A DNA stretch of 36,096 nucleotides from an uncultured Eubacteriales bacterium (GCA_958402445.1 CATXTO010000020.1:1-36096); one strand, 5' to 3'. Positions 8,494 through 16,664 are shown, counted from the first letter of the stretch. Notes: generated by a model from the sequence alone, not told the origin. Program-made: numbers and translations.

Positions 8494-11181
8494 TTACAGG
8501 TTCTCGTCCTTCATCGCATCAATGGGATTCTCTCGCTTAATCCTTCTCATCGCGTAGAGCATTGTGGCAAACACCACGGCAAACACGCTGCACACCGCGA
8601 TGATAACCGCGTTCCAGGGAATTTGCAGGGCATCCGTGACCGACTGGCCCACAACTCGATAGATATACAGGGTCATCAGGAAGGACAAGGGCAGGCCGAA
8701 CAGCAACGCGCGGGCGCCGTAGAGCAGACATTCATAATTCATCATCCGATTCAGACCCCGCCGGGTCATGCCCACAGAGCGCAGCATGGCGAATTCCCGC
8801 CGACGCAGGGCAATGTTGGTGGAAATGGTGTTAAACACATTGGCTGCGGAAATCAGGGAGATCAGAACAATGAAGCCATAGGAAAAAACGTTGACAATGG
8901 TGACGATATTCCGGTTTGATTCCTCGGCTTCTCGTATGTCAGTCACCTGCCCCTGCCCCTCGTAGCTTCCCTGATCCATCAAAATGGTTTTTAGGCTCTC
9001 CGCGGTAGCGGCGTGGTCGCTGGAGCGGAAGCAAACCATGCTGCTGCGCTGTTCCATCTCTCCCCAGGGCACCTGGGCGCCGATGGGATACAGCAGGGCC
9101 AGACCTCTCTGCAAATCCGCCACGCCAAGGGGCGCCTCGCTGACCACCGGCCCCAGCTCCAGCTCCATCGTCTTGGGCGTAACAGCCAGGCTCTCCTCCT
9201 CACCGGAGTCCGTTCCGTCGAGCGGCCAGAAGAAGTCCTGTGGCGGTCCGAGGCTCTCCTGCCCGGCGCCGTCCTCCTGGAACCGCTGTTCCGTTGTCGA
9301 ATACCGATAGCCCTCCACGGTCTGCGGCACCCGCAGGGTCAGGGTATGGGTCCCCTTCTTTAAATACTGAAACCGCACAACGTTCCTCTCATAGGCGCCG
9401 GACTCTGTCTGGGTATAAATCGTTTCTTGGTTCTGCTGGTACACCACCGGCACCGGATTGGACCGATCCAGATACTGGTCCGGGTCCAGCCCCTGCTTTG
9501 TCAGGAACGCCCGGTAGGAGACCTCGTCCAGGTAAAAAATGTTGACCGGGACCACTTGGCTCCGCAGATTCTCGCTCCCTGCTTGCTGCAATTGCAGGTA
9601 TTGCAGATAGCTGGCATCCAAATCGGCCTGCGTTGTGAGCGCCGCGCTGCCTTCCAGGATCATCCCGATTCCCTCTGTGATACCCTCGGCTTCCCGCAGT
9701 GCCGGGTACAGGCGCTCCAGGTCCTCCGGAGCCAGCGTACACGCAACATCATAATCCGCCACGGACAGGGACGTGTCCACGGAGCTGGTCAAATACTGGC
9801 AGAACGAACTGGCCGAAATAAACAAAACCAAGCTCAGTACCAGGGAGATCACCGTGGCCCTGTACCGCTTCCGGCTCCGGCGAAAATACTTCTTCGCCAG
9901 CAGACCCTCCAGGCCAAAGAGCTTCCTCGTGAGTCGGGAGACCCGCACGTCCTTCCCCCGGGACTGAATATCCTGGTTCTGTCGGATGGCCTCCAGGGCA
10001 CTCACCCGAGTGGCCCGGGTGGCGGGAATCCAGGCGGAGATCAGCACCGTCAACAGGGCTATGACTGCCGCGGCCAAAACAGAGGCCCAGGAGACCTGCA
10101 CCGTCATGGGCAGCGGAGACACATACAGGCTTTTGAACTTATCCCCCAGAAAATGTAACGTCACGGCCATGCCACCGATGCCGGATAGGATTCCCAAGGG
10201 GATCCCGATGGCGGAGACCACCCCGGCCTCAAAAAAGACGGACCGCCGAAGCTGCTTCCGGGTGGCGCCCACGGAGGACAGTAGGCCGAACTGTCTGGTG
10301 CGCTGGGAGACGGAGATGGAGAAAGCGCTGTAAATCAGAGAGATAGAGCCCAGAGCAATCAGGAAGATAAGCACGCCGGCAAAGCCGACAAACGTCTGGC
10401 TCACGTTGTCGTATCGAAACTCCCCAGAATAAGCCAACAGGCTCCAGTTGATCCGAGCCTCAAGCCCATAATCCAGGCTGACCGCCTCTGCCTGACCGGC
10501 CCGGTTCGTCTTGTAATACAAGTCGTAGCTCTGCGGGCCTTGGGGCGAGGGCAGCGTCAGCGCCGTGTAGCCCGGCGCGGAATAGTTCTCAAAATCCGGC
10601 CGTTCGTACAACCCGACCACCGTGTAAATCCGGCTTTCCCGAGGCAGAAAAACCTCGCTCTGGTCATAGGGGTTGTACTGATCCAGAGGCTCTCCTCCGG
10701 CCAGCCGATTCCCCAGGCTCAACGGCAGGGTATCTCCAACCCGGATTGCTGCACCGCCGTTGAACAGCAGGTGCTCCGGCAAAAGGAGTTCGTTGTCCGA
10801 CTGGGGCAGGCGGCCCTGGGTAACGCGGACCGGCATGGTTTCAAAAAAGGTTTGATCCGCGCCCAGGACGTACAAATAGGGCTTATCGTCGTTCTCGCTT
10901 TCTACCGCCGCATAGCCCATCCGCTGGGCCTTGGCGACATGGGTCACGCGGCTGTCTGTTTGCAGTTTTTGCACCGCGCTGGAATCCGCCCCGAGGATGT
11001 TGCCGTACCAGTCCCCGGACTTGTAGACGGACGCGTTCAGCAGGTAACCCCGCAGGCTGACCAGAGAGGTGGTGACCGCACAGACCATGGCGGCGGACAA
11101 AATCACGCCCACAATGGTGACGATGGTCCGCAGCCGGTTCTGCTTCATGGTCTGCAATGTAACCTTATGAAACACGCTCAT
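8494..11181 (-). CDS. ABC transporter permease, FtsX/MacB-like, large
   Basis: An 895-aa membrane protein with two FtsX-type modules. TM1 lies at about residues 17-39, followed by a large extracellular domain of about 200 residues and a three-helix block (about 260-400) containing SVSQRTRQFGLLSSVGATRKQL. A second unit begins with a TM near residue 440 and a second large extracellular domain, and ends in a second three-helix block with ALRRREFAMLRSVGMTRRGL. The repeated EFAxLRSVGxT-type coupling helices are characteristic of the FtsX domain. The start overlaps the stop of the ATPase gene by 4 bp (ATGA), so the two are translationally coupled. Such systems export or sense peptides, lipids or antimicrobials, or act as mechanotransmitters. 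No two-component system lies beside it, so a Bce-type detoxification role is not shown. The substrate is unknown. Confidence 0.9.
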   Translation of the reverse strand: MSVFHKVTLQTMKQNRLRTIVTIVGVILSAAMVCAVTTSLVSLRGYLLNASVYKSGDWYGNILGADSSAVQKLQTDSRVTHVAKAQRMGYAAVESENDDKPYLYVLGADQTFFETMPVRVTQGRLPQSDNELLLPEHLLFNGGAAIRVGDTLPLSLGNRLAGGEPLDQYNPYDQSEVFLPRESRIYTVVGLYERPDFENYSAPGYTALTLPSPQGPQSYDLYYKTNRAGQAEAVSLDYGLEARINWSLLAYSGEFRYDNVSQTFVGFAGVLIFLIALGSISLIYSAFSISVSQRTRQFGLLSSVGATRKQLRRSVFFEAGVVSAIGIPLGILSGIGGMAVTLHFLGDKFKSLYVSPLPMTVQVSWASVLAAAVIALLTVLISAWIPATRATRVSALEAIRQNQDIQSRGKDVRVSRLTRKLFGLEGLLAKKYFRRSRKRYRATVISLVLSLVLFISASSFCQYLTSSVDTSLSVADYDVACTLAPEDLERLYPALREAEGITEGIGMILEGSAALTTQADLDASYLQYLQLQQAGSENLRSQVVPVNIFYLDEVSYRAFLTKQGLDPDQYLDRSNPVPVVYQQNQETIYTQTESGAYERNVVRFQYLKKGTHTLTLRVPQTVEGYRYSTTEQRFQEDGAGQESLGPPQDFFWPLDGTDSGEEESLAVTPKTMELELGPVVSEAPLGVADLQRGLALLYPIGAQVPWGEMEQRSSMVCFRSSDHAATAESLKTILMDQGSYEGQGQVTDIREAEESNRNIVTIVNVFSYGFIVLISLISAANVFNTISTNIALRRREFAMLRSVGMTRRGLNRMMNYECLLYGARALLFGLPLSFLMTLYIYRVVGQSVTDALQIPWNAVIIAVCSVFAVVFATMLYAMRRIKRENPIDAMKDENL

Positions 11182-11861
11182 GCCCGAATCACCTCGTCCC
11201 GAGTGATCTTACCGTCCTCCAGCGCCAGAATCCGGTCTGCCTGCAGGGCGATAGACTCGTCGTGAGTGATGACGATGAGGGTCTGGTCAAACCGGCGGTT
11301 GGAGTATTTCAGCAGCTCCACAATGTCCTGGCTGTTCTTGGAGTCCAGGTTCCCTGTGGGCTCGTCGGCCAGCACCACCGCCGGGGCGTTGATGAGCGCC
11401 CGGCCAATGGACACCCGCTGCTGCTGGCCTCCGGAGAGCTGATTGGGTAGATGCTTTTCCCGTCCCTCCAGGCCCAGGGTGTGCAGCAGCTCCTGCAGTC
11501 TGTCTTGGTTCACCGGACGCCCGTCCATCAGCACCGGCAGCGTGATGTTCTCCCGCACGTTCAAAACGGGAATCAGATTATAGAACTGGTAAATAAGACC
11601 CACCTCCCGCCGGCGGAAGATGGCCAGTTGATCCTCGTTTCTGGCAAATACATTCTGGTTGTTCATGTACACCACGCCGCTGCTGGGCCGGTCTACGCCC
11701 CCTAAAATGTGCAGCAGTGTGCTCTTACCCGACCCAGAGGGACCGATAATTGCCAAAAACTGGCCCTTTTCCACAGAAAAGGACACTCCGTCCAGAGCCC
11801 GAACCTGGTTTTCGCCGGTCCCATAGACCTTTGTCAGGTTTTCCACCCGTAAAATCTCCAT
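11178..11861 (-). CDS. ABC transporter ATP-binding protein (MacB/LolD type)
   Basis: A 227-aa ATPase that powers the permease encoded downstream. It shows Walker A GPSGSGKST, Q-loop region, signature LSGGQQQRVSIGRAL, Walker B VLADEPTGNLDS and H-loop ITHD. VYGTGENQVRALDGVSF and GNLDSKNS are typical of the MacB/LolD/FtsE subfamily that pairs with FtsX-type permeases. The start is the ATG at 11861, preceded by AAAGGAG. The longer reading frame up to 11984 would run through the -10 element and palindrome and is unlikely to be translated. It overlaps the permease gene by 4 bp. A palindrome upstream of the -10 suggests transcriptional control. Confidence 0.93.
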   Translation of the reverse strand: MEILRVENLTKVYGTGENQVRALDGVSFSVEKGQFLAIIGPSGSGKSTLLHILGGVDRPSSGVVYMNNQNVFARNEDQLAIFRRREVGLIYQFYNLIPVLNVRENITLPVLMDGRPVNQDRLQELLHTLGLEGREKHLPNQLSGGQQQRVSIGRALINAPAVVLADEPTGNLDSKNSQDIVELLKYSNRRFDQTLIVITHDESIALQADRILALEDGKITRDEVIRA

Positions 11862-11891
11862 ATGGCGTTGCTCCTTTTTCTTGATGACCTC

Positions 11892-11897
11892 AGTATA
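11892..11897 (-). promoter_or_regulatory. -10 element of the ABC transporter operon
   Basis: TATACT on the minus strand lies about 30 nt upstream of the ATPase start. I see no consensus -35 at 17 nt, which would fit a promoter that needs an activator. Confidence 0.4.
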
Positions 11898-11928
11898 CCA
11901 CCCGCAAGTGACACCGGCATGACTTTTT

Positions 11929-11946
11929 GGTGACAGTTCTGTCACC
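11929..11946. promoter_or_regulatory. Palindromic operator candidate
   Basis: GGTGACAGTTCTGTCACC is a perfect 8-bp inverted repeat around a 2-nt centre. It lies about 32 bp upstream of the -10 hexamer of the ABC operon, covering the region at and upstream of the expected -35. The regulator is not identifiable. The neighbouring XRE protein is one candidate. Confidence 0.5.
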
Positions 11947-12039
11947 GAAGTAGGCCCTTCCGAAACAGAACTCGGCCTTTTCACCGCAGCCGGGTTTTAT
12001 GCAAATGAGAACTGGACAGAGCGGTATTCCCGAGAAAAA

Positions 12040-12062
12040 ACAGCGTCCGAATCGGACGCTGT
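12040..12062 (-). terminator. Terminator of the XRE regulator gene
   Basis: The inverted repeat ACAGCGTCCGA / TCGGACGCTGT has a 1-nt centre and is followed on the minus strand by TTTTTCTC, a good intrinsic terminator. It lies about 75 bp past the XRE stop and separates that gene from the ABC operon. Confidence 0.8.
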
Positions 12063-12137
12063 GTAATAAATACTCTATAAGAACCGTGCAGGTTCACACC
12101 ATTTGTGGACGTGATTTCCCGCGCGGCAGCAAGACAA

Positions 12138-12518
12138 TCAAATAAAGACGGAACCGCTAGAGTCCGTTCTTTCCGGGGACACGGTGTAGCCGCAGGCGAT
12201 CAAAAAATTTTTAATGATTTCTTCCAGGCAATGAAACTGTACCTCGCTGAGCGGGTCCATCATGTCCAGTAGGCGCCCGTGATCGATCTCAGAGCTTTTC
12301 CCCAAAAGGAGATAGTCTGTACTGACATCCATGGCGCGGGAAATTTTAATTACGCTTTCCGCGCGGATATTTTTGATTCCCCGCTCCACACACGCAAAAA
12401 ACTGATGCGACAAGCCGGATTTTTCCGCCGCCTGCTCCTGGGTCCACCCCAGCTGCTTCCGCCGCGCTGCAATCCGCTGCCCAATTTCCGCCGTCGTATT
12501 CTGCGCTTTCTCGACCAT
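12138..12518 (-). CDS. XRE-family helix-turn-helix regulator
   Basis: A 126-aa Cro/CI-type DNA-binding protein. The HTH covers about residues 10-66: IGQRIAARRKQLGWTQEQAAEKSGLSHQFFACVERGIKNI, then IKISRAMDVSTDYLLLG, the usual end of the domain. The C-terminal half of about 55 aa (LSEVQFHCLEEIIKNFLIACGY) probably forms a short helical dimerisation segment; no sensor domain is recognisable. It is transcribed divergently from the lipoprotein gene at 12726 and ends at a strong terminator. An AACAA/TTGTT palindrome in the shared intergenic region is a likely operator. Its target could be the lipoprotein gene, itself or the ABC exporter next door; this is inferred from position. Confidence 0.88.
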   Translation of the reverse strand: MVEKAQNTTAEIGQRIAARRKQLGWTQEQAAEKSGLSHQFFACVERGIKNIRAESVIKISRAMDVSTDYLLLGKSSEIDHGRLLDMMDPLSEVQFHCLEEIIKNFLIACGYTVSPERTDSSGSVFI

Positions 12519-12591
12519 AGTATCACCCCAATGAATGCCATCTCATGATATTTTAGCCGCAAATGGCATAAATAAGTATTGCCAATAATAG

Positions 12592-12627
12592 AACAATTTG
12601 TTATTATAGATTTAATTTAAGTAATAT
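12592..12627 (+). promoter_or_regulatory. Promoter of lipoprotein gene with overlapping palindrome
   Basis: A plausible -35 TTGTTA (12598-12603), an 18-nt spacer and a -10 TAATAT (12622-12627) lie in a strikingly AT-rich stretch about 100 bp upstream of the lipoprotein start. The palindrome AACAATTTGTT (12592-12602) overlaps the -35, as expected for a repressor site. A second inverted repeat, ATGCCAT...ATGGCAT, occurs at 12535-12569 on the regulator side. Confidence 0.45.
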
Positions 12628-12725
12628 TAAGATGAAAGGGGTTCTTTGTTCTGGGTCCTCCCAAGCTCCATAATTAGGCGCACTCTTAATTAAGTTGTCT
12701 ATGCAATCAGGAAAGGGGATACAAT

Positions 12726-13982
12726 ATGATCTCGACCCAGTGGTGCAAAGCCGTAACACTCGCCCTGCTCATAGCCCTGCTAGGAATTCTTTGCTCCTCC
12801 TGCTCTCAATCGGAGCAAGCGAAGGAACCCGGTGAAACAGAGGAAATGCAAGTACAAAGCGGCTTTGCAGCATTCCTTGCAGACGGTCTCTATGCCGACG
12901 CCATTGCCTATTATTACGATTCTATCAGCGGCAATAGCTGGCTGGAAAGTCAGGCTGAGGAATCCTTGTTGGGATACATTTCCCAAACGATTGACAAGGT
13001 CTATTCCGGTGAGTACGACGAAAAAATGGCCGACGCAGCCTTTAATACGGTGGACCGAGTCGCTAGTGAGACTGGGCTGGCCTATACGCAAATCGGCGAT
13101 TTCAGGCAAGCCCTAGACGCCGCCTTTGCTTCTAAGTCGGCTTATGCTACAGGCAAGAGACTTCAGGAAGCGGAAAGCTATTTGGCCGCAGCTTTGGCGT
13201 TCCAAGAGGTTTCCGAATCGGATTTTAACTACAATGACGCCCACGCTGCCGCTGAAACATGTTTCGCCCTGGCCAAAACAGCAGAGCTGGAGAAGGCAAA
13301 ATCCAAGGCGACAAACGGGCGATACGCAGAGGCCATTGCAATCCTCCGAACCCTAACTGCCCAGTTGCCGGGGCCTGACGATGCCGTAGACAGTCAAATC
13401 GCCGTATATGAACAAATGCTAGTCCAAACGGCCCTCAGCGAGGCCGAGGCGGCGTTTGTAACGCCTGCAACCGACTATTATAAAGCGTTGGATATTCTGA
13501 ACATTGCCTTGCAGGAGCTGCCGGAGCATACCGAACTGATCGAAAAGAAAGCGTACTTCGCCTCCTTCCAACCTGTAAATCTGTATCAGCTAACTCCCTA
13601 TCTGGGCTCTCTATACCAGGTTGATTCCGATACGGATATTTTGGAAACCACCTATCAGAACTGTTTTTTCTGCTCCCAAGTCGGTCTGGGAACCAGTGAA
13701 TATTCCGCTACCTATGATATTTCCCGATCCTATAACACGCTGACAGCAACGATATACGGCAAGGACGCGATCAACGAAACCTATTTTTATACGCTTATCA
13801 TTTCCGGAGATGGCGTGCGCTTATACGAAAAAACGGATATTCCAGGTAATGGGAAACCATTTGAAATCTCCGTGGATGTCACGGGGGTCAGTGATTTAAA
13901 AATTGAAATGAAAAACAGCAGTGACCGTACATACATTGGATATGGTATGACAGACGTTCTCCTTCAAAAAACAGTGAGATAA
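12726..13982 (+). CDS. Putative lipoprotein with helical repeats and NPCBM-like domain
   Basis: A 418-aa exported protein, not a recognised named family. The N-terminus has a hydrophobic segment TLALLIALLGILCSSC, and Cys26 is the probable lipidation site, although Cys at -3 makes the lipobox imperfect. Residues of about 40-275 are Ala-rich and helical with TPR-like spacing (GLYADAIAYYY, NGRYAEAIAILRTL, YYKALDILNIALQELPEH). The last 130 residues look beta-rich. The run from TYDISRSYNTLTATIYGKD through FEISVDVTGVSDLKIEM to GMTDVLLQ resembles the NPCBM/NEW2 putative carbohydrate-binding domain. A surface sugar- or wall-binding role is an inference. AAAGGGG precedes the ATG. The gene is monocistronic, with paired hairpins after the stop, and diverges from an XRE regulator that may control it. 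Confidence 0.75.
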   Translation: MISTQWCKAVTLALLIALLGILCSSCSQSEQAKEPGETEEMQVQSGFAAFLADGLYADAIAYYYDSISGNSWLESQAEESLLGYISQTIDKVYSGEYDEKMADAAFNTVDRVASETGLAYTQIGDFRQALDAAFASKSAYATGKRLQEAESYLAAALAFQEVSESDFNYNDAHAAAETCFALAKTAELEKAKSKATNGRYAEAIAILRTLTAQLPGPDDAVDSQIAVYEQMLVQTALSEAEAAFVTPATDYYKALDILNIALQELPEHTELIEKKAYFASFQPVNLYQLTPYLGSLYQVDSDTDILETTYQNCFFCSQVGLGTSEYSATYDISRSYNTLTATIYGKDAINETYFYTLIISGDGVRLYEKTDIPGNGKPFEISVDVTGVSDLKIEMKNSSDRTYIGYGMTDVLLQKTVR

Positions 13983-13986
13983 TTGG

Positions 13987-14040
13987 TGCGCCCTATTCGG
14001 GCGCAGGAAAGCCGGGCGGAACCTATCCGCCCGGCTTTTT
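13987..14040 (+). terminator. Tandem hairpin terminator of the lipoprotein gene
   Basis: A first hairpin, TGCGCCC/GGGCGCA, follows the stop within 5 bp. A second, AGCCGGGCGG/CCGCCCGGCT with a 7-nt loop, runs into TTTTT at about 14036-14040. The second is a good intrinsic terminator. Confidence 0.85.
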
Positions 14041-14095
14041 CATATGCATGCGTCTCATTGGCGGAAGATACCGAACAGAGAAATCCTCCGGGCTC

Positions 14096-14254
14096 TCACC
14101 GCGTCTTTTTCGCCCGAGCTCTGCACGCCGTGCAGCCGGCGCATCCCGAGCAGGACCCGCAGCAGGGCTTCCCACGCCGCCGCAGGCAGGACCGGATTGC
14201 AAAAAACAAACCCAGGCCCACGAGGGCCAGTACGCTATAATCCAAAACACTCAC
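14096..14254 (-). CDS. FeoB-associated Cys-rich membrane protein
   Basis: A short gene of 52 aa that starts with GTG overlapping the feoB stop codon (GTGA). The product opens MSVLDYSVLALVGLGLFFAI, one transmembrane helix with a short outside end, then a basic turn SCLRRRGKP and a Cys-rich tail CCGSCSGCAGCTAC followed by RARAKKTR. Single-TM proteins with such CxxC-type tails commonly follow feoB in Firmicutes and are annotated as FeoB-associated Cys-rich membrane proteins. A role in ferrous iron handling or FeoB assembly, similar to FeoC, is inferred. The tail could bind iron or another thiophilic metal. The GTG start, the overlap and the matching topology make this gene much more credible than the overlapping antisense and out-of-frame readings. 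Confidence 0.85.
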   Translation of the reverse strand: MSVLDYSVLALVGLGLFFAIRSCLRRRGKPCCGSCSGCAGCTACRARAKKTR

Positions 14255-16254
14255 AGCAAACACCCCAATTGATACCAAATTCCCGCAGCCAGCCAGGCTA
14301 CCACGCATTGCATGAGCACAACACCTACGGTTTGCAGCGTCGACCCCAGCTCCCGGCGGATGGTGGCCACCGCCGCCACGCAGGGCGTGTAGAGCAGGGT
14401 GAAAATCAAGAAACTTCCGGCGGACAGCGGGGTAAACAGCCCATGCAGGGCGGACCCCAAAGCGTCCGTACCCACGCCCAACAGGACGCCTAGGGTGCTG
14501 ATCACCGCCTCCTTCGCCGTAAAGCCGGAGATCAAGGCCGTAACCATGCGCCAGTCTGCAAAGCCCAGCGGCCGGAATACCGGCGCAATCCACTGCCCCA
14601 CCAGGGCCAACAGGCTCTGCGCACTGTCCGAGACCACATTGAGCCGAAGATCAAAGCTCTGCAAAAACCAGATCACAATAGTAGCTGTGAAAATGACTGT
14701 AAACGCCCGTTGTAGGAAGTCCCGGGCCTTTTCCCACAGCAGCAGGCCTACGCTCTTGGCCGAGGGGAGCCGGTAATTGGGCAGCTCCATAACAAAGGGC
14801 ACCGGCTTTCCCTGAAAAACCGTCCCTTTCAGCAGCAGCGCCATGAGAATCCCCAGCAAGATTCCCAGCATATACAATCCGATCATCACCAAAGCAGCCT
14901 GCTTTGGGAAAAAGGCCGCGGTGAACACGGCGTAAATCGGAATTTTGGCCGAGCAGCTCATGTAAGGCGTCAACAAAATGGTCATCTTCCGATCCCGGTC
15001 CGAAGACAGGGTCCGAGTCGCCATGATAGCGGGCACAGAACAGCCGAATCCAATGAGCATGGGCACGAAGGATCGGCCGGACAGACCGATTTTTCTTAGC
15101 AGCTTATCCATGACAAAGGCCACCCGGGCCATATATCCCGTGTCCTCCAAGACGGAGAGGAAGAAAAACAGCACCACAATAATGGGCAGGAAGCTGAGTA
15201 CGCTGCCCACGCCGGCGAAGATGCCGTCAACGACTAGGCTGTGCACCACAGGGTTGATGCCGTAAGCGGTGAGGCTTCGGTCCACAAGATGGGTCAGGGC
15301 GTCAATACCCATGCTCAGGCCATCGGAGAGCCAGGCGCCCAAAACATGAAAGGTCAGAAAAAAGATCAAGAACATGATGCAGAAAAACAGGGGCAGCGCC
15401 GCGTATCGGTTGGTAAGGACCGCGTCGATGCGCATGCTCCTACGGTGCTCTTTGCTCTCCTGGGCTTTCTTCACCGCCGCCGCGCATACGGTTTCAATAA
15501 AATTGTAGCGCATATCCGCCAAGGCCGCGTTCCGGTCCAGCCCCGTGTCATGCTCCATCTCTATGATACTGTGCTCCAGCAGTTCCTGCTCGTTCTGGCT
15601 CAGCTCCAGCCGCTCTAAAAAGCTCTCGTCGCCCTCAATGAGCTTGGTGGCGCAAAAGCGGGGAGATATGCTGATGCGCTGGGCATGGTCCTCAATGAGG
15701 TGCGATACCGCGTGAATACAGCGATGCACCGGCCCCACGGGACAAAAGTCCAGTACCCCGGGACGTATTTTACTTTTCGCCACCTGCACGAACTGCCGGG
15801 TGAGCTCGGAAATCCCCTCGTTTTTCACCGCGCTGATGGGCACCACCGGTACGCCCAGAGTCCGGGACATGCGCAGCACGTCAATGGAGCCGCCGTTGCC
15901 CGTCACCTCGTCCATCATATTCAGCGCAATCACCATGGGGATGCGCAGCTCCAGCAGCTGCAAAGTTAAGTACAAATTCCGTTCAATATTCGTTGCGTCC
16001 ACAATGTTGATGATGCCATCCGGCCTCTCGTTCAGGACAAAATCCCTGGTCACAATCTCCTCCTGGCTGAACGGACGGATGGAATAAATTCCAGGCAGGT
16101 CCACCACGGAGCACCCGGGGGCTCCCTTGATCTGACCCATTTTTTGGTCCACCGTGACGCCTGGAAAATTACCCACATGCTGATTCGAGCCGGTGAGGGC
16201 ATTGAACAGGGTGGTTTTGCCGCAGTTTTGGTTTCCTACCAGTGCAAAAATCAT
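14251..16254 (-). CDS. feoB: Ferrous iron transport protein B
   Basis: A 667-aa Fe(II) importer. The N-terminal G domain has G1 GNQNCGKTT (about residues 7-15), G3 DLPGIYS and G4 NMMD, followed by the SAVKNEGI segment. A helical spacer domain of about residues 170-270 follows. The polytopic membrane domain contains the two Gate-like repeats, with SFVPMLIGFGCSVPAIMATRTL in the first and a second block near AKEAVISTLGVL. The conserved Cys lies in GFGCSVPA, as in other FeoB proteins. The length is a little short but normal for Firmicute FeoB. It overlaps feoA by 4 bp upstream (ATGA) and the Cys-rich small gene by 4 bp downstream (GTGA), so all three are co-translated. Identity is secure. Confidence 0.97.
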   Translation of the reverse strand: MIFALVGNQNCGKTTLFNALTGSNQHVGNFPGVTVDQKMGQIKGAPGCSVVDLPGIYSIRPFSQEEIVTRDFVLNERPDGIINIVDATNIERNLYLTLQLLELRIPMVIALNMMDEVTGNGGSIDVLRMSRTLGVPVVPISAVKNEGISELTRQFVQVAKSKIRPGVLDFCPVGPVHRCIHAVSHLIEDHAQRISISPRFCATKLIEGDESFLERLELSQNEQELLEHSIIEMEHDTGLDRNAALADMRYNFIETVCAAAVKKAQESKEHRRSMRIDAVLTNRYAALPLFFCIMFLIFFLTFHVLGAWLSDGLSMGIDALTHLVDRSLTAYGINPVVHSLVVDGIFAGVGSVLSFLPIIVVLFFFLSVLEDTGYMARVAFVMDKLLRKIGLSGRSFVPMLIGFGCSVPAIMATRTLSSDRDRKMTILLTPYMSCSAKIPIYAVFTAAFFPKQAALVMIGLYMLGILLGILMALLLKGTVFQGKPVPFVMELPNYRLPSAKSVGLLLWEKARDFLQRAFTVIFTATIVIWFLQSFDLRLNVVSDSAQSLLALVGQWIAPVFRPLGFADWRMVTALISGFTAKEAVISTLGVLLGVGTDALGSALHGLFTPLSAGSFLIFTLLYTPCVAAVATIRRELGSTLQTVGVVLMQCVVAWLAAGIWYQLGCLL

Positions 16255-16484
16255 AGGGCGTCCCCCTTCCGGACCTCGATGCGTTGGGCATCCTCCCGCC
16301 GGAGCGTCAGCTCGTATCCCCGAATTTGAATTTGGATCGGGTCGCCCATGGGCGCTACCTTCTGTACCCGCACCAGAGTCTTCGGGATCAGGCCCATATC
16401 CAGCAAGCGCAGACGCAGCGCGCCCTCGCCGCCAACCGCCGTAATTATGCCGCTCTCCCCTATTTTCAAATCGTTCAATGTCAT
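16251..16484 (-). CDS. feoA: Ferrous iron transport protein A
   Basis: A 77-aa SH3-like FeoA protein that assists FeoB at the cytoplasmic membrane face. Typical features are MTLNDLKIGESGIITAVGG, LRLRLLDMGLIPKTLVRVQKVAPMGDP and the closing YELTLRREDAQRIEV. The start is placed at ATG 16484 behind a GGGGG ribosome site; a longer frame from 16526 adds residues that do not fit the family. The stop overlaps feoB by 4 bp. A consensus promoter lies about 65 bp upstream with a possible iron-regulator box at the predicted start of transcription. Confidence 0.95.
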   Translation of the reverse strand: MTLNDLKIGESGIITAVGGEGALRLRLLDMGLIPKTLVRVQKVAPMGDPIQIQIRGYELTLRREDAQRIEVRKGDAL

Positions 16485-16520
16485 GGTACGACCCCCAAAT
16501 CTACCGCGTTCTCTGTGGGC

Positions 16521-16539
16521 AATCATTAGCCTATTCTAA
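16521..16539 (-). promoter_or_regulatory. Candidate DtxR/IdeR-like iron box
   Basis: On the minus strand the sequence TTAGAATAGGCTAATGATT matches the left half of the IdeR/DtxR consensus (TTAGGTTAGGCTAACCTAA) at 7 of 9 positions and keeps the central GCTAA; the right half is degraded. It lies at or just past the predicted feo transcript start, a repressing position. No Fur-like box was seen. Confidence 0.4.
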
Positions 16540-16549
16540 CTTCGTTCCC

Positions 16550-16578
16550 ATGCTACCATTCTGCATACAATTTGTCAA
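16550..16578 (-). promoter_or_regulatory. Promoter of the feoAB operon
   Basis: A consensus -35 TTGACA (16573-16578), 17-nt spacer and -10 TAGCAT (16550-16555) on the minus strand. The predicted transcript start is near 16543. Confidence 0.7.
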
Positions 16579-16635
16579 CCGCCTGAGAAAAAATAAATAT
16601 CACTGTCTCTTATGCAAAAAAATCCCCCCGTATTC

Positions 16636-16664
16636 TTGCAATCACAGGACAGCCCGCCTATAAT
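16636..16664 (+). promoter_or_regulatory. Promoter of the nitroreductase operon
   Basis: -35 TTGCAA (16636-16641), 17-nt spacer and a perfect -10 TATAAT (16659-16664). The leader is about 65 nt and carries an AAAGGAG ribosome site before the ATG at 16737. It diverges from the feo promoter. Confidence 0.7.

Noticed and set aside
14023..14250. 75-aa minus-strand frame after feoB starting with ATG
   Set aside because: The GTG-started frame at 14096-14254 encodes the expected membrane helix and Cys tail; the ATG frame has neither and runs through the lipoprotein terminator.
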